Shown in pieces: positions 1 to 8,106 of a stretch of 64,000 nucleotides of DNA. A program made the position numbers and the translations under genes. This stretch comes from Flavobacteriaceae bacterium (GTDB taxonomy: Bacteria; Bacteroidota; Bacteroidia; Flavobacteriales; Flavobacteriaceae): contig JABXHX010000020.1 in NCBI GenBank assembly GCA_013373385.1, positions 37,157 through 101,156 on the forward strand, written 5' to 3'. The notes beneath the pieces are model-generated. The model worked only from the letters and a program-made list of their open reading frames with translations. It searched no databases and was not told the origin of the DNA. Position 1 is the first letter of the stretch. Each line of letters starts with the position of its first letter.

Positions 1-413
1 GTTCTAATAATTATGGCTTCTCTTTTTTTATTTCCTAACACAAATTGTAATTGCTTTTTAGTAATTACAAAATCTTCTTCTATTTGCGTAGGAGCAATTG
101 TTACTACTTCTGCTAAAAAGAAAAACTGCTTTAAGTGTTTATTTATAGAATGTACTTTTTCTGTAATATGCCCTACACATTCTGTATGTGTTATATGAGA
201 ATGCGGGTTGAATTCTATATTATTAAAATTCACAGCTGCCCCTTCTGAAACTTTAATCTTTTGACCATCGAAATCTACTGGATAAATTTTTGGTGCATCA
301 ATATACCATGCATTTATATTTTGTCTAGAGACATTAATAGCTACAGAAATATCAATTGGTTTTGATAAATCTATTTGACAGTTTTTAGAATTTAATTTTA
401 TGCTAGCAATCAT
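1..413 (-). CDS. Cyclase family protein (kynurenine formamidase-like), partial
   Basis: The N-terminal 137 residues are present and the gene runs off the left edge. It is read from the ATG at 411-413. A stretch with His and acidic residues, NPHSHITHTECVGH (about residues 67-80), resembles the metal-binding HxGTHxDxxxH signature of the cyclase/arylformamidase family (Pfam Cyclase), hydrolases that act on amides such as N-formylkynurenine. Family members are usually 200-250 residues, so roughly 100 are missing. The substrate cannot be told from the sequence. It lies downstream of hemW on the same strand but has its own -7 box at 461-468 and an unusual hairpin leader at 417-453. The family call is fairly sure; the function is not. 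Confidence 0.7.
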   Translation of the reverse strand, partial: MIASIKLNSKNCQIDLSKPIDISVAINVSRQNINAWYIDAPKIYPVDFDGQKIKVSEGAAVNFNNIEFNPHSHITHTECVGHITEKVHSINKHLKQFFFLAEVVTIAPTQIEEDFVITKKQLQFVLGNKKREAIIIR

Positions 414-416
414 TTC

Positions 417-453
417 ATACTGAATTTATTTCAGTATCTTATAGTAAGATACT
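417..453 (-). promoter_or_regulatory. Two mutually exclusive hairpins in the leader of the cyclase gene
   Basis: Two perfect inverted repeats overlap. One has 8-bp arms (417-424 with 430-437, 5-nt loop). The other has 9-bp arms (433-441 with 445-453, 3-nt loop). They share bases 433-437, so only one can form at a time. Together they fill the interval between the presumed transcription start (about 455) and the start codon at 413. They may be an RNA switch or a protein-binding operator; which is unknown. Confidence 0.5.
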
Positions 454-460
454 ACAACAT

Positions 461-468
461 CAAATATA
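461..468 (-). promoter_or_regulatory. -7 promoter box for the cyclase gene
   Basis: On the minus strand this reads TATATTTG, an exact match to the Bacteroidota -7 consensus TAnnTTTG. It lies 48 nt upstream of the ATG. No clear TTG box is seen at the usual -33 spacing. Confidence 0.5.
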
Positions 469-534
469 AGTTTTTAAATTCAATTATTATGACCTTTCTA
501 CTTCACTCTAAGGTAACAATTACTATTAATTAAA

Positions 535-1692
535 CTAACTAAGAACAAATAACTCCGACGCCAATCCATCTGCTAAAAATTTTCCTTTTGAAGTTGTTTT
601 TAACTTCTCGATACAATTTTGATACTCATCAAAATCACTCGAAGTGACTATTAACAAACCTTCCTCAATATACTTCTTTGCGGAATTCACCAACTGCTCT
701 TTAAAATTACTTCCAAATTCAGTTTCAATTTTAGTCAATGAAACTCCCCAAATTGTCCGTAAACCTGTCATAATATACTCATTGAATCTATCATTAACCG
801 ATAGTTTTTCAACTTCATTTGGCAGTTTATTTTCTTGAAGAGTTTTAATATACCTAGTGTTATTAGCTACATTCCAACTTCTATGCGTTTTATTAAATGA
901 ATGAGCAGAAGGGCCAATGCCAATATACTTCTTCCCTTGCCAATAACTGGTATTGTGTTTCGAAAAATAATTTGGTTTTCCAAAGTTTGAAATCTCATAG
1001 TGGACAAATCCCTCTTTTTGTGTTTCTTCTACTAAAATTTCAAAATGTGCCCTAGCTACTTTCTCATCAACATCTGGATACTTTCCTTGTTTTATAAATG
1101 ATTCTAACGCTGTCTTTGGTTCAATGGTTAACGCATAACTAGAGATATGATTGATACCAAAATCAAAAAGTATTTGCAAATTCTTCTTCCAGCGCTCATT
1201 CGTCATATTCGGAATCCCATAAATTAAATCTACTGTAATATTATCAAAGCTGCCAATGGCAGCAGATAAGCAATCTTTTGCTTCTTGTGCATTATGAGCA
1301 CGATTCATTAGCTGTAGATCTTCTTCAAAAAACGATTGTACTCCGATACTTAAACGGTTAATTGGAGTCTTTGACAATTCAATGATTTGATTTTCAGACA
1401 AATCATCTGGATTCGCTTCTAAGGTAATTTCTGGATTTTTAGAAACACAATAATTTTTATAGATAGTATCAATCAACAATTGCAATTCATCAATCGACAT
1501 TAAGGAAGGTGTTCCCCCTCCAAAATAAATGGTTTCAACAATGTCATTTTCTAATTCTCCTTTTCTTAATTCGAGCTCTTTAACCAAACAAGAAACCAAC
1601 TCATCTTTCTTTTTTAATGAGGTTGAAAAATGAAAATCGCAATAATAACATGCTTGCTTACAAAAAGGAATGTGTATATAAATTCCTGCCAT
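535..1692 (-). CDS. hemW: Radical SAM haem chaperone HemW
   Basis: This 385-residue radical SAM protein has the CxxxCxxC iron-sulfur motif at C11, C15 and C18 (CKQACYYCDF) and the glycine-rich GGGTPS motif at residues 58-63. The variant cluster spacing followed by DF, together with a C-terminal HemN-type domain, is typical of HemW, the cytoplasmic protein that binds haem and delivers it to respiratory enzymes. It is often misannotated as coproporphyrinogen III oxidase (HemN), which is longer and has an N-terminal extension that is absent here. The start codon abuts the stop of the DUF3667 gene at 1693 with no gap, so the two are probably cotranscribed. Confidence 0.9.
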   Translation of the reverse strand: MAGIYIHIPFCKQACYYCDFHFSTSLKKKDELVSCLVKELELRKGELENDIVETIYFGGGTPSLMSIDELQLLIDTIYKNYCVSKNPEITLEANPDDLSENQIIELSKTPINRLSIGVQSFFEEDLQLMNRAHNAQEAKDCLSAAIGSFDNITVDLIYGIPNMTNERWKKNLQILFDFGINHISSYALTIEPKTALESFIKQGKYPDVDEKVARAHFEILVEETQKEGFVHYEISNFGKPNYFSKHNTSYWQGKKYIGIGPSAHSFNKTHRSWNVANNTRYIKTLQENKLPNEVEKLSVNDRFNEYIMTGLRTIWGVSLTKIETEFGSNFKEQLVNSAKKYIEEGLLIVTSSDFDEYQNCIEKLKTTSKGKFLADGLASELFVLS

Positions 1693-2412
1693 TTATTTAG
1701 ACCTTAACCAAACAATTAAAAACGATAATAAAAAGCCTATTCCAGAATATAAAACAAATGAAAACAGATAAACAAAAGAAATTTTAATAAATGTAAAAAA
1801 GCTTTTAGATTGAAAAAAGTTGCTTATAGCATAAAGCATATAAAAGTAGAAAAGTATTACAGGCAACATCTTAAAACCTGAATTAAAATATTTTAAATAA
1901 AACATTAAAATTGTACCAAGAATGGTATAAATACCCATTGCATAAAAAGCAACTGCAATATATTCTGCCAAGCTATATTTCTTCCAAAAAAATATTTTTA
2001 AAAAAATTCCAAAAGTAAACACAAACAAAAACATAATATTGTTTATGTTTTTAACCATGTACTGCCCTGCTTCAATCAACAATTCTCCACCAACTTTAAC
2101 TCCTTCTGGAGTTAAGGGATTATAATCAATTATTGACCTAAGTATGATATAAATAAATGTAGTAATAATGAAAAACGAAACTGGTTTATAAAAACTTTTT
2201 CTTCTTCCGTTTAAGTATTCCCTAAAAACAATACCTGGATTTGAAAACAATAATAGAGTGGTGTTTATTAATGGAGCATTGATCGAAAAAGTTACATCAA
2301 CAAAATCTTGAAATGTTTCTTTAAATGTAACTTTATAAACAGCACTTCTTTGTCCGCATTGATGACAAAAATCACTTATCAATTCTGTATTACAATTTTT
2401 ACATTTACTCAT
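1693..2412 (-). CDS. DUF3667 membrane protein with zinc ribbon
   Basis: This 239-residue protein starts with a zinc-ribbon pattern, C4xxC7 and C16xxC19, followed by a conserved segment (NPGIVFREYLNGRRKSFYKP, about residues 58-77) characteristic of DUF3667. About five hydrophobic segments follow (roughly 78-93, 125-142, 150-173, 182-200 and 209-236), so the N-terminus is probably a cytoplasmic zinc finger in front of an integral membrane domain. The function is unknown. It sits between ruvC (5-bp gap) and hemW (0-bp gap), suggesting one transcript. Confidence 0.8.
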   Translation of the reverse strand: MSKCKNCNTELISDFCHQCGQRSAVYKVTFKETFQDFVDVTFSINAPLINTTLLLFSNPGIVFREYLNGRRKSFYKPVSFFIITTFIYIILRSIIDYNPLTPEGVKVGGELLIEAGQYMVKNINNIMFLFVFTFGIFLKIFFWKKYSLAEYIAVAFYAMGIYTILGTILMFYLKYFNSGFKMLPVILFYFYMLYAISNFFQSKSFFTFIKISFVYLFSFVLYSGIGFLLSFLIVWLRSK

Positions 2413-2416
2413 ACAA

Positions 2417-2971
2417 CTACGACTTTATTTTCTTTGGATTTTGTTTTACAAAACTTGCCCATCCAGTATAATTTTTACCTCCAACAACTTTTCCTTCATT
2501 ATAAAAATGACATACTGCTGCAGCCAATCCATCTGTCGCATCTAAATTTTTAGGTAATGATTTTAACCCAAGTAAGCTTTGTAACATTTGAGCTACTTGT
2601 TCTTTACTAGCATTTCCGTTACCAGTTATTGCCATTTTAATTTTTTTAGGCAAATATTCTGTAATAGGAATTTGACGAGATAGGCCAGCTGCCATCGCAA
2701 CTCCTTGGGCTCTTCCTAATTTTAGCATCGATTGAACATTTTTTCCGAAAAAAGGAGCTTCAATAGCGATTTCATCGGGATGATAGGTTTCAATTAACTC
2801 AATTGTTCTTTCAAAGATTAGTTTTAGTTTTATATAGTGATCATCATATTTTTTAAGTTGTAATTCATTCATTTGAATAAACTCCATTTTCTTTCCAACA
2901 ATCTTAATGATACCGAATCCCATAATGGTCGTTCCAGGATCAATTCCTAATATGATTTTTTCTACACTCAA
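2417..2971 (-). CDS. ruvC: Crossover junction endodeoxyribonuclease RuvC
   Basis: This 184-residue Holliday-junction resolvase cuts four-way junctions together with RuvAB during recombinational repair. The four acidic catalytic residues are in place: D11 (GIDPGTT), E71 (AIEAPF), D144 and D147 (DATDGLA), matching D7, E66, D138 and D141 of E. coli RuvC. The length is normal. It is first in a minus-strand cluster with the DUF3667 gene and hemW. Only 20 bp separate its start from the divergent gene at 2992. Confidence 0.95.
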   Translation of the reverse strand: MSVEKIILGIDPGTTIMGFGIIKIVGKKMEFIQMNELQLKKYDDHYIKLKLIFERTIELIETYHPDEIAIEAPFFGKNVQSMLKLGRAQGVAMAAGLSRQIPITEYLPKKIKMAITGNGNASKEQVAQMLQSLLGLKSLPKNLDATDGLAAAVCHFYNEGKVVGGKNYTGWASFVKQNPKKIKS

Positions 2972-2991
2972 ATTTTACGTTCTTTGTATCA

Positions 2992-3951
2992 ATGCAACAA
3001 TCAACTATATACAAATCTAAGCAATTCTTTACGCTCGTAGTAAAACTTTTTATAGTTATTGGGTGTGGTTATTTTATCTACTATAAATTATTTAAAAATC
3101 AACAACTTCAGTTTGATGCTTTTTTTTCAAATTCAGTAAAAAATGAACTGTTTTCAATCAAAAACATTACTTTTTTATTAATTTTAACTGCTTTTAATTG
3201 GTTTTTTGAAATTAAGAAATGGCAAGTTTTAGTTAGTTACTTAAAGAACATTTCTTTTTTTGAAGCTGCTAAACAAAGTTTAGCTTCTTTAACTGCATCG
3301 TTAATTACACCAAACAGAATTGGTGAATATGGAGCAAAAGCCTTGTATTTTGAATCTGGGGACAGAAAACAAATTTTAGCATTGAATCTAGTTGGAAATT
3401 TATTTCAACTTTTAGCTACTATAGTTTTTGGAATTTTTGGTATAATCTATTTTGCCTTCAACTTTACTTTAGATAAAAGTCTACTAAATTTTATGCTAGT
3501 TATTGGCACACTCTTTATCGTTTTAATTATTGCTGCATTACTCTTAAAGAAGTTGTCTTATAAAGGATACTCACTACAAACATTCATACAATACACAAAA
3601 AAGACATCTAAAAAAAGTAATCTTAAAGTTCTCATTTTATCATTTGCCAGATACAGTATTTTCTTACATCAGTTTTATTTTATGCTATTGCTTTTTAATG
3701 TGGAGATTCAATATACCGAAGCAATATTTTCAATTTTTACAATGTACTTACTAGCTTCTCTAATACCAATGCTTAGTTTTTTTGATGTTGTGGTTAAAAG
3801 TTCTGCTGCAATTTTAATTTTTTCTTATTTCAATATAAATGAAATCGCCATTTTATCTACTGTAATGCTCATGTGGATTTTCAATTTTGTAATTCCAAGT
3901 ATTGCTGGAAGTTATTTTGTACTTACTTTTAAATCGGTAAAACTTAGCTAG
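2992..3951 (+). CDS. Flippase-like / LPG-synthase TM-domain integral membrane protein
   Basis: This 319-residue protein has about eight hydrophobic segments. The motif NRIGEYGAKALYF (residues 108-120) matches the conserved core of the lysylphosphatidylglycerol-synthase TM / UPF0104 superfamily, often called flippase-like. The aminoacyl-transfer domain of MprF is absent, so lysyl-PG synthesis is not supported. The stop codon is directly followed by the ATG of a family 2 glycosyltransferase, so the pair probably acts together on a lipid-linked glycan or a glycolipid. That is inference from linkage. Confidence 0.7.
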   Translation: MQQSTIYKSKQFFTLVVKLFIVIGCGYFIYYKLFKNQQLQFDAFFSNSVKNELFSIKNITFLLILTAFNWFFEIKKWQVLVSYLKNISFFEAAKQSLASLTASLITPNRIGEYGAKALYFESGDRKQILALNLVGNLFQLLATIVFGIFGIIYFAFNFTLDKSLLNFMLVIGTLFIVLIIAALLLKKLSYKGYSLQTFIQYTKKTSKKSNLKVLILSFARYSIFLHQFYFMLLLFNVEIQYTEAIFSIFTMYLLASLIPMLSFFDVVVKSSAAILIFSYFNINEIAILSTVMLMWIFNFVIPSIAGSYFVLTFKSVKLS

Positions 3952-5079
3952 ATGTTTATGATTTCAATTAGTATTTTATTTTTCTTCTATCTACTCATCA
4001 TTTCTTTACTAAGCTATGGATTTGATAAAGTAAACAAATTTTCTACCAAAAACCATTTCCCTAGAACTAAGTTCACTGTAGTAGTTCCTTATAGAAACGA
4101 AGCAGTAAATTTACCAGAATTACTACATAGTATTGCTGAATTAAACTACCCAACAAGCCTAGTGGATTTTATCTTTGTTGATGATGATTCTAATGATAAT
4201 TCTACTGCAATCATTCATGAGTACACCAAAGAAAACGATTCTAAAATTAAAGTGATTTCAAATGAACGCATATCGAATTCTCCCAAAAAAGATGCGATTA
4301 CTTTAGCTATAAAAACTACGACTAATGATTGGATACTTACCACTGATGCTGACTGCATATTGTCAAAAAACTGGTTGATAACTATTGATAATTATATTCA
4401 AGAATACAATTGTAATATGTTAGTTGCGCCTGTTACATACCAAACCAATAATAGTTTTTTACATCAATTTCAGTTTCTCGACTTTTTAAGCTTACAGGCT
4501 TCAACCGTGGGAGGATTCGGGATAAGGAAGCCTTTTCTATCTAATGGAGCGAACTTAGCTTACAAAAAAGAAATCTTCACTAAGGTAGATGGTTTTGAAA
4601 ACAATTATTCTATTGCCAGCGGAGATGATATTTTTTTATTAGAAAAATTTATTCAACTAGATAAAACAAAAGTCAAGTATTTAAAATCTTTTGATGCCAT
4701 TGTAAAAACACAACCAGTAAACACAACAAATGATTTGATTCAACAACGAGTTAGATGGGCTTCGAAATCTGCAAAATACAAGCTGCCTTTTGGAAAAATT
4801 ATTGGGATTATAATTTTATTTGGAAATATGATTATTGCTTTGAGTCCAGTATTATATCTCTATAACTATATAAGTATCTATGCATTTATAGGATATTTTT
4901 TAATGAAGTTATTTTTTGATTTTCTATTGATTGAACGTATGAGTAAGTTTTACAAACAACCTATTGCTGTTGGTAGTTATTTAGCATCGAGTATTGTGTA
5001 TCCGTACTTTACTATTCTTGTATTTTTCATTTCGCTTTTTGGGAACTATCAATGGAAAGGGAGAGATTTTAAAAAGTGA
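3952..5079 (+). CDS. Family 2 glycosyltransferase, membrane-anchored
   Basis: This 375-residue GT-A fold enzyme has an N-terminal membrane segment (about 3-22), VVVPYRNE (43-50), an acidic DDDS (77-80), a DAD metal/sugar-nucleotide motif (132-134) and a QxxRW-type signature (Q265 to W269), then C-terminal hydrophobic segments. QxxRW suggests a processive or hyaluronan/cellulose-synthase-like enzyme. Donor and acceptor are unknown. ATG 3952 abuts the previous stop; the ATG at 3958 is an equally possible start. Translational coupling with the upstream membrane protein is likely. Confidence 0.8.
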   Translation: MFMISISILFFFYLLIISLLSYGFDKVNKFSTKNHFPRTKFTVVVPYRNEAVNLPELLHSIAELNYPTSLVDFIFVDDDSNDNSTAIIHEYTKENDSKIKVISNERISNSPKKDAITLAIKTTTNDWILTTDADCILSKNWLITIDNYIQEYNCNMLVAPVTYQTNNSFLHQFQFLDFLSLQASTVGGFGIRKPFLSNGANLAYKKEIFTKVDGFENNYSIASGDDIFLLEKFIQLDKTKVKYLKSFDAIVKTQPVNTTNDLIQQRVRWASKSAKYKLPFGKIIGIIILFGNMIIALSPVLYLYNYISIYAFIGYFLMKLFFDFLLIERMSKFYKQPIAVGSYLASSIVYPYFTILVFFISLFGNYQWKGRDFKK

Positions 5080-5080
5080 T

Positions 5081-5224
5081 TTACGGCAAGAATCTGGCAA
5101 CAATTGACTCTGCATTCATCCAGAGATAAACAACAAGAATTAGTAAAATAATTAACATAATCCCTCTCTTCGGGTTTGATCTTTTTCGTTCTCTTATTCT
5201 TCGAAATTTCATTTTTCTTTCCAT
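5081..5224 (-). CDS. Small basic single-pass membrane protein (47 aa)
   Basis: This short frame starts at the ATG at 5222-5224 and ends with TAA at 5081-5083. The first 21 residues are very basic (many Arg and Lys: RKMKFRRIRERKR). They are followed by one hydrophobic segment (IMLIILLILVVYLWM, about 22-36) and a short tail ending in ARFLP. It begins 17 bp after the mnmD stop on the same strand and ends 1 bp from the convergent glycosyltransferase stop, so it fills the gap exactly. The composition fits a real inner-membrane microprotein. I do not recognise a named family. Confidence 0.6.
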   Translation of the reverse strand: MERKMKFRRIRERKRSNPKRGIMLIILLILVVYLWMNAESIVARFLP

Positions 5225-5241
5225 TTTAATACCGTTAATAA

Positions 5242-5904
5242 TTATACCTTCTTAGCTCTAAGCATTTCTCTTTTTCCTGGAGGACCAGGCAGTCGTTCAA
5301 CCATAAAACCAACTTCTTGCATAGTTCTTCTTACTGCTCCTTTGGCCGAATAAGTTACTAAAATTCCATCAGGTTTTAATGCTTCAAACATTTTTTCAAA
5401 AACAGATGCAGTCCACAATTTTGGTTGATGCCTTGGTCCAAATGCATCAAAATAAATAATATCAAAGGTGTTTTTATCATTTATATCTTTAAAAAATTGT
5501 TGACGCTTAATTAATGAAAAATTAGCAGCAATTTTATGCTCTTCTTCCCAATTAATAGCATGTATTTTCTCAAACACAATTCTTTCTTGTTCTGCTTGCA
5601 ATTCAGATACGTAATTTAAATTTTGTAATTCAATTTTTGTAACTGGGTAAGCTTCTACACCAACATAGTTTATAGTACTATTCTTTTTTAGATTTTCTAA
5701 ATACGTAATAAAACAATTCAACCCAGTTCCAAAACCAATCTCTAGAATTGCTACATTCTCTTTAGGTTGATTATTAAATCCATGCTTTATAAAAACATGC
5801 TTAGCTTCTTGAATTGCTCCGTGTGTAGAATGATAACTTTCACCCCAATCTGGTAAATGAATCGTGGTAGAACCATCTGCAGTTATCTTAATTTCTCTTT
5901 TCAA
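5242..5904 (-). CDS. mnmD: tRNA (mnm5s2U34)-methyltransferase MnmD
   Basis: This 220-residue SAM-dependent methyltransferase of the MnmC N-terminal type performs the last methylation of 5-methylaminomethyl-2-thiouridine at the tRNA wobble position. It has the SAM loop EIGFGTGLN (55-63) and the family motif FDAFGPRHQPKLWT (about 152-165). The FAD oxidase domain of E. coli MnmC is missing, as in other stand-alone MnmD proteins, so the upstream step must rely on another enzyme or on MnmEG using ammonium. Its start lies 2 bp after the stop of the upstream lipoprotein gene, within one minus-strand cluster. Confidence 0.85.
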   Translation of the reverse strand: MKREIKITADGSTTIHLPDWGESYHSTHGAIQEAKHVFIKHGFNNQPKENVAILEIGFGTGLNCFITYLENLKKNSTINYVGVEAYPVTKIELQNLNYVSELQAEQERIVFEKIHAINWEEEHKIAANFSLIKRQQFFKDINDKNTFDIIYFDAFGPRHQPKLWTASVFEKMFEALKPDGILVTYSAKGAVRRTMQEVGFMVERLPGPPGKREMLRAKKV

Positions 5905-5906
5905 AA

Positions 5907-6332
5907 TTATTGAATCAATAATTTTTTAATACGAGGAATAGGTCCAACACAAGTTGTTTCATGGCAAGCAATACAACTATTAATTGCTGTATTGTGCTTA
6001 TTAATTAAAGAATCTTGAGGAGAATTAAACACCTGCTGCATACTATTTATATAATAGTTAGAAAAGGTTTTAAAATCTTGATTCCTATCAGTTGAATCTG
6101 TTAGTTTGGCAGTGTGAATTTTTAAAAATTCTTCAGGAAAAGTTTTAGGTGATTTTCCTGCTAATATTAGTTTTTTATTTTCTGCGTTCTTCTCATACAT
6201 CAGCAACATCAAAGCAGCCATTTCTGACTGCTTATAAAAGTTTGTTACTGGAGTAATTTCTACTTTAGTTTCTTTTTTTGAATTACAACCTACTACAAGT
6301 AATGTAAAAAAAATTAAAACAAATTGTTTCAT
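5907..6332 (-). CDS. Lipoprotein with C-terminal CxxCH haem motif (cytochrome c'-like)
   Basis: This 141-residue protein has a lipoprotein signal (lipobox ending at C16) and a c-type haem attachment motif C120-I-A-C123-H124 near its C-terminus. A haem site close to the C-terminus after a helical region is the arrangement of class II (c'-type) cytochromes; that subclass is inference. It would sit in the periplasm or on the outer membrane. Its start overlaps the stop of the DUF4920 lipoprotein gene by one base (TAATG), so the two are almost certainly translated from the same mRNA. No partner oxidase is encoded nearby. Confidence 0.65.
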   Translation of the reverse strand: MKQFVLIFFTLLVVGCNSKKETKVEITPVTNFYKQSEMAALMLLMYEKNAENKKLILAGKSPKTFPEEFLKIHTAKLTDSTDRNQDFKTFSNYYINSMQQVFNSPQDSLINKHNTAINSCIACHETTCVGPIPRIKKLLIQ

Positions 6333-6838
6333 TATTTTTTCATTAAAACTCCATCAGCCTCAAATGCAAATTCAATTTTCGGCTCAGTAATTTTTGCAAT
6401 TTCTTCTTTAGTTTTTCCTGCATCTTCTGCATAATGTCTTAGTTCTTTTACAGAAGTTTCTTTTACAAATGCTTTACCATTTACAATTACTTCTCTGTCT
6501 TTAGAATCAAGTGGCATAAAGAATCCATAATCTTTAAAACGAACCATTGTTTCTGTTCCATCAGCAAGTGCTAACCTCATCCAACAACCTTTTTTAGAAC
6601 ATACTTCGTTAATTTTAGAAGAAAACTTTACAGCTAACGTATCTCCTGCTTTTAAACCTTTAAACTTATTTAACATAGCCGTTGCATCAATACTATTATC
6701 TGCAGTAATCTCTGCTCCAAAAGAATCATATTTTAAAGTAGCGACTTCTTTTTTGTCTTCTGATTTTTCGTTTTTATTTTCTTTACAAGCTGTTAATCCA
6801 ACTAGAAAAATCAAGCAAATTTTTAATACTAATTTCAT
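6332..6838 (-). CDS. DUF4920 lipoprotein
   Basis: This 168-residue protein has a lipobox cysteine at C18 and the DUF4920 core, including VCSKKGCWM and a following MVRFKDYGFF stretch. Two cysteines (C..KKGC) are conserved in the family and may bind metal or form a disulfide. It is secreted and lipid-anchored; its role is unknown. The gene is followed with a 1-base overlap by the haem-motif lipoprotein, which hints at a shared extracytoplasmic redox or metal role (inference). A -7 box is present at 6867-6874. Confidence 0.8.
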   Translation of the reverse strand: MKLVLKICLIFLVGLTACKENKNEKSEDKKEVATLKYDSFGAEITADNSIDATAMLNKFKGLKAGDTLAVKFSSKINEVCSKKGCWMRLALADGTETMVRFKDYGFFMPLDSKDREVIVNGKAFVKETSVKELRHYAEDAGKTKEEIAKITEPKIEFAFEADGVLMKK

Positions 6839-6866
6839 TTTATTCTGATATTTAACATTTTACTTA

Positions 6867-6874
6867 CAAATGTA
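6867..6874 (-). promoter_or_regulatory. -7 promoter box for the DUF4920 cluster
   Basis: The minus strand reads TACATTTG, matching TAnnTTTG, 29 nt upstream of the DUF4920 ATG. It probably drives the two lipoproteins, mnmD and the 47-residue gene. Confidence 0.5.
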
Positions 6875-6929
6875 CAAAATATAACAACATTTCAGGGGTT
6901 TTCATAAGTTAATCGTCTGATAAAATCCC

Positions 6930-6937
6930 TATCTTTG
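6930..6937 (+). promoter_or_regulatory. -7 promoter box for ilvE
   Basis: TATCTTTG matches the TAnnTTTG consensus exactly and lies 23 nt before the ATG of ilvE. The -33 region is poor. Confidence 0.55.
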
Positions 6938-6960
6938 CAGCGTAAAAATCATTTGAAATA

Positions 6961-8019
6961 ATGAATACCAAAATAGATATAAAACGTACTCAAAATTCTA
7001 AGTTAAAAACTGTAGATTTTGATAATTTATCATTCGGAAGCACTTTTTCTGATCATATGTTTGTATGCGACTTTAAAGATGGGCGTTGGCAAAATGCCAG
7101 CATAGTACCTTATGCTCCAATTCAGTTAGATCCTTCTGCAAAGATTTTCCATTACGGTCAATCTATTTTTGAAGGAATGAAAGCCTATAAAGACGCTGAT
7201 GGAAATACATTATTATTTAGACCATTAGATAATTGTAGGCGATTAAATAAGTCGGCCGAAAGAATGGTTATTCCTCAAATCCCAGAAGAAATTTTCATGG
7301 ATGGATTAACCGAATTATTAAAAGTTGATGAAGCTTGGATTCCTACAAACGAAGGAAGTTCTTTATATATCAGACCTTTTATGTTTGCTTCTGGTAACGG
7401 TTTTCATGCTTCTCCAGCAAATGAGTACAAATTAATAATTGCTACTGCTCCTTCTGGTTCGTATTTTTCTGGAAAAGTAAAAGTACTTATTGAAGAAAAA
7501 TATGCTCGTGCTGCTAATGGCGGAGTAGGTTTTGCGAAAGCAGGTGGAAATTATGCTGCACAGTTTTACCCAACACAATTGGCTGTAGAAAAAGGATATC
7601 AACAAGTTATTTGGACTGATGATAATACACATGAATATATTGAGGAAGCTGGAGCTATGAATATTTTTGTAAGAATTAATGATACCTTAATTACGAGTCC
7701 AACTTCTGATAGAATTTTAGATGGAATTACTCGTAAGAGTATTATTCAAATAGCAAAAGACAATAATATTACTGTTGAAGAACGTAAAATAACAGTTACT
7801 GAAGTTGTTAATGCTGCTAAGGATGGAAGTTTAAAAGAACTATTTGGAGCTGGTACTGCTGCAGTAATTTCTCCAATTGCTGGTTTTGGTTACAAAGATG
7901 AAGATTTTGATTTGCCTGAATTAGAAGAAACTTTTGCAGCTTTTTTAAAGAAACAAATTACAGATATTCAAACTAACAAAGCTGCTGACCCTTACGGTTG
8001 GAGAGTGATTGTTAAGTAA
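6961..8019 (+). CDS. ilvE: Branched-chain amino acid aminotransferase
   Basis: This 352-residue class IV (fold-type IV) PLP enzyme interconverts Leu, Ile and Val with their 2-oxo acids using glutamate/2-oxoglutarate. The PLP lysine is K193 in FAKAGGNYAA, and the HYGQSIFEGMKAY block (64-76) is the family hallmark. The length fits the long, eukaryote-like BCAT subgroup rather than the roughly 310-residue E. coli IlvE. It is transcribed alone, with a -7 box at 6930 and a terminator at 8049-8078. No attenuator-like leader is seen upstream. Confidence 0.93.
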   Translation: MNTKIDIKRTQNSKLKTVDFDNLSFGSTFSDHMFVCDFKDGRWQNASIVPYAPIQLDPSAKIFHYGQSIFEGMKAYKDADGNTLLFRPLDNCRRLNKSAERMVIPQIPEEIFMDGLTELLKVDEAWIPTNEGSSLYIRPFMFASGNGFHASPANEYKLIIATAPSGSYFSGKVKVLIEEKYARAANGGVGFAKAGGNYAAQFYPTQLAVEKGYQQVIWTDDNTHEYIEEAGAMNIFVRINDTLITSPTSDRILDGITRKSIIQIAKDNNITVEERKITVTEVVNAAKDGSLKELFGAGTAAVISPIAGFGYKDEDFDLPELEETFAAFLKKQITDIQTNKAADPYGWRVIVK

Positions 8020-8048
8020 TTATTAGTTAGATAAAGTAAATTATAGCA

Positions 8049-8078
8049 AGCATCAACTTTTTAGTTGGTGCTTTTTTT
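8049..8078 (+). terminator. Intrinsic terminator after ilvE
   Basis: There is a 9-bp stem (49-57 with 64-72 of the 8000s; one G-U) with a 6-nt loop, followed by a run of T. Confidence 0.8.
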
Positions 8079-8106
8079 GTAGCTTTAAATTCTTAAATAG
8101 TGAACC

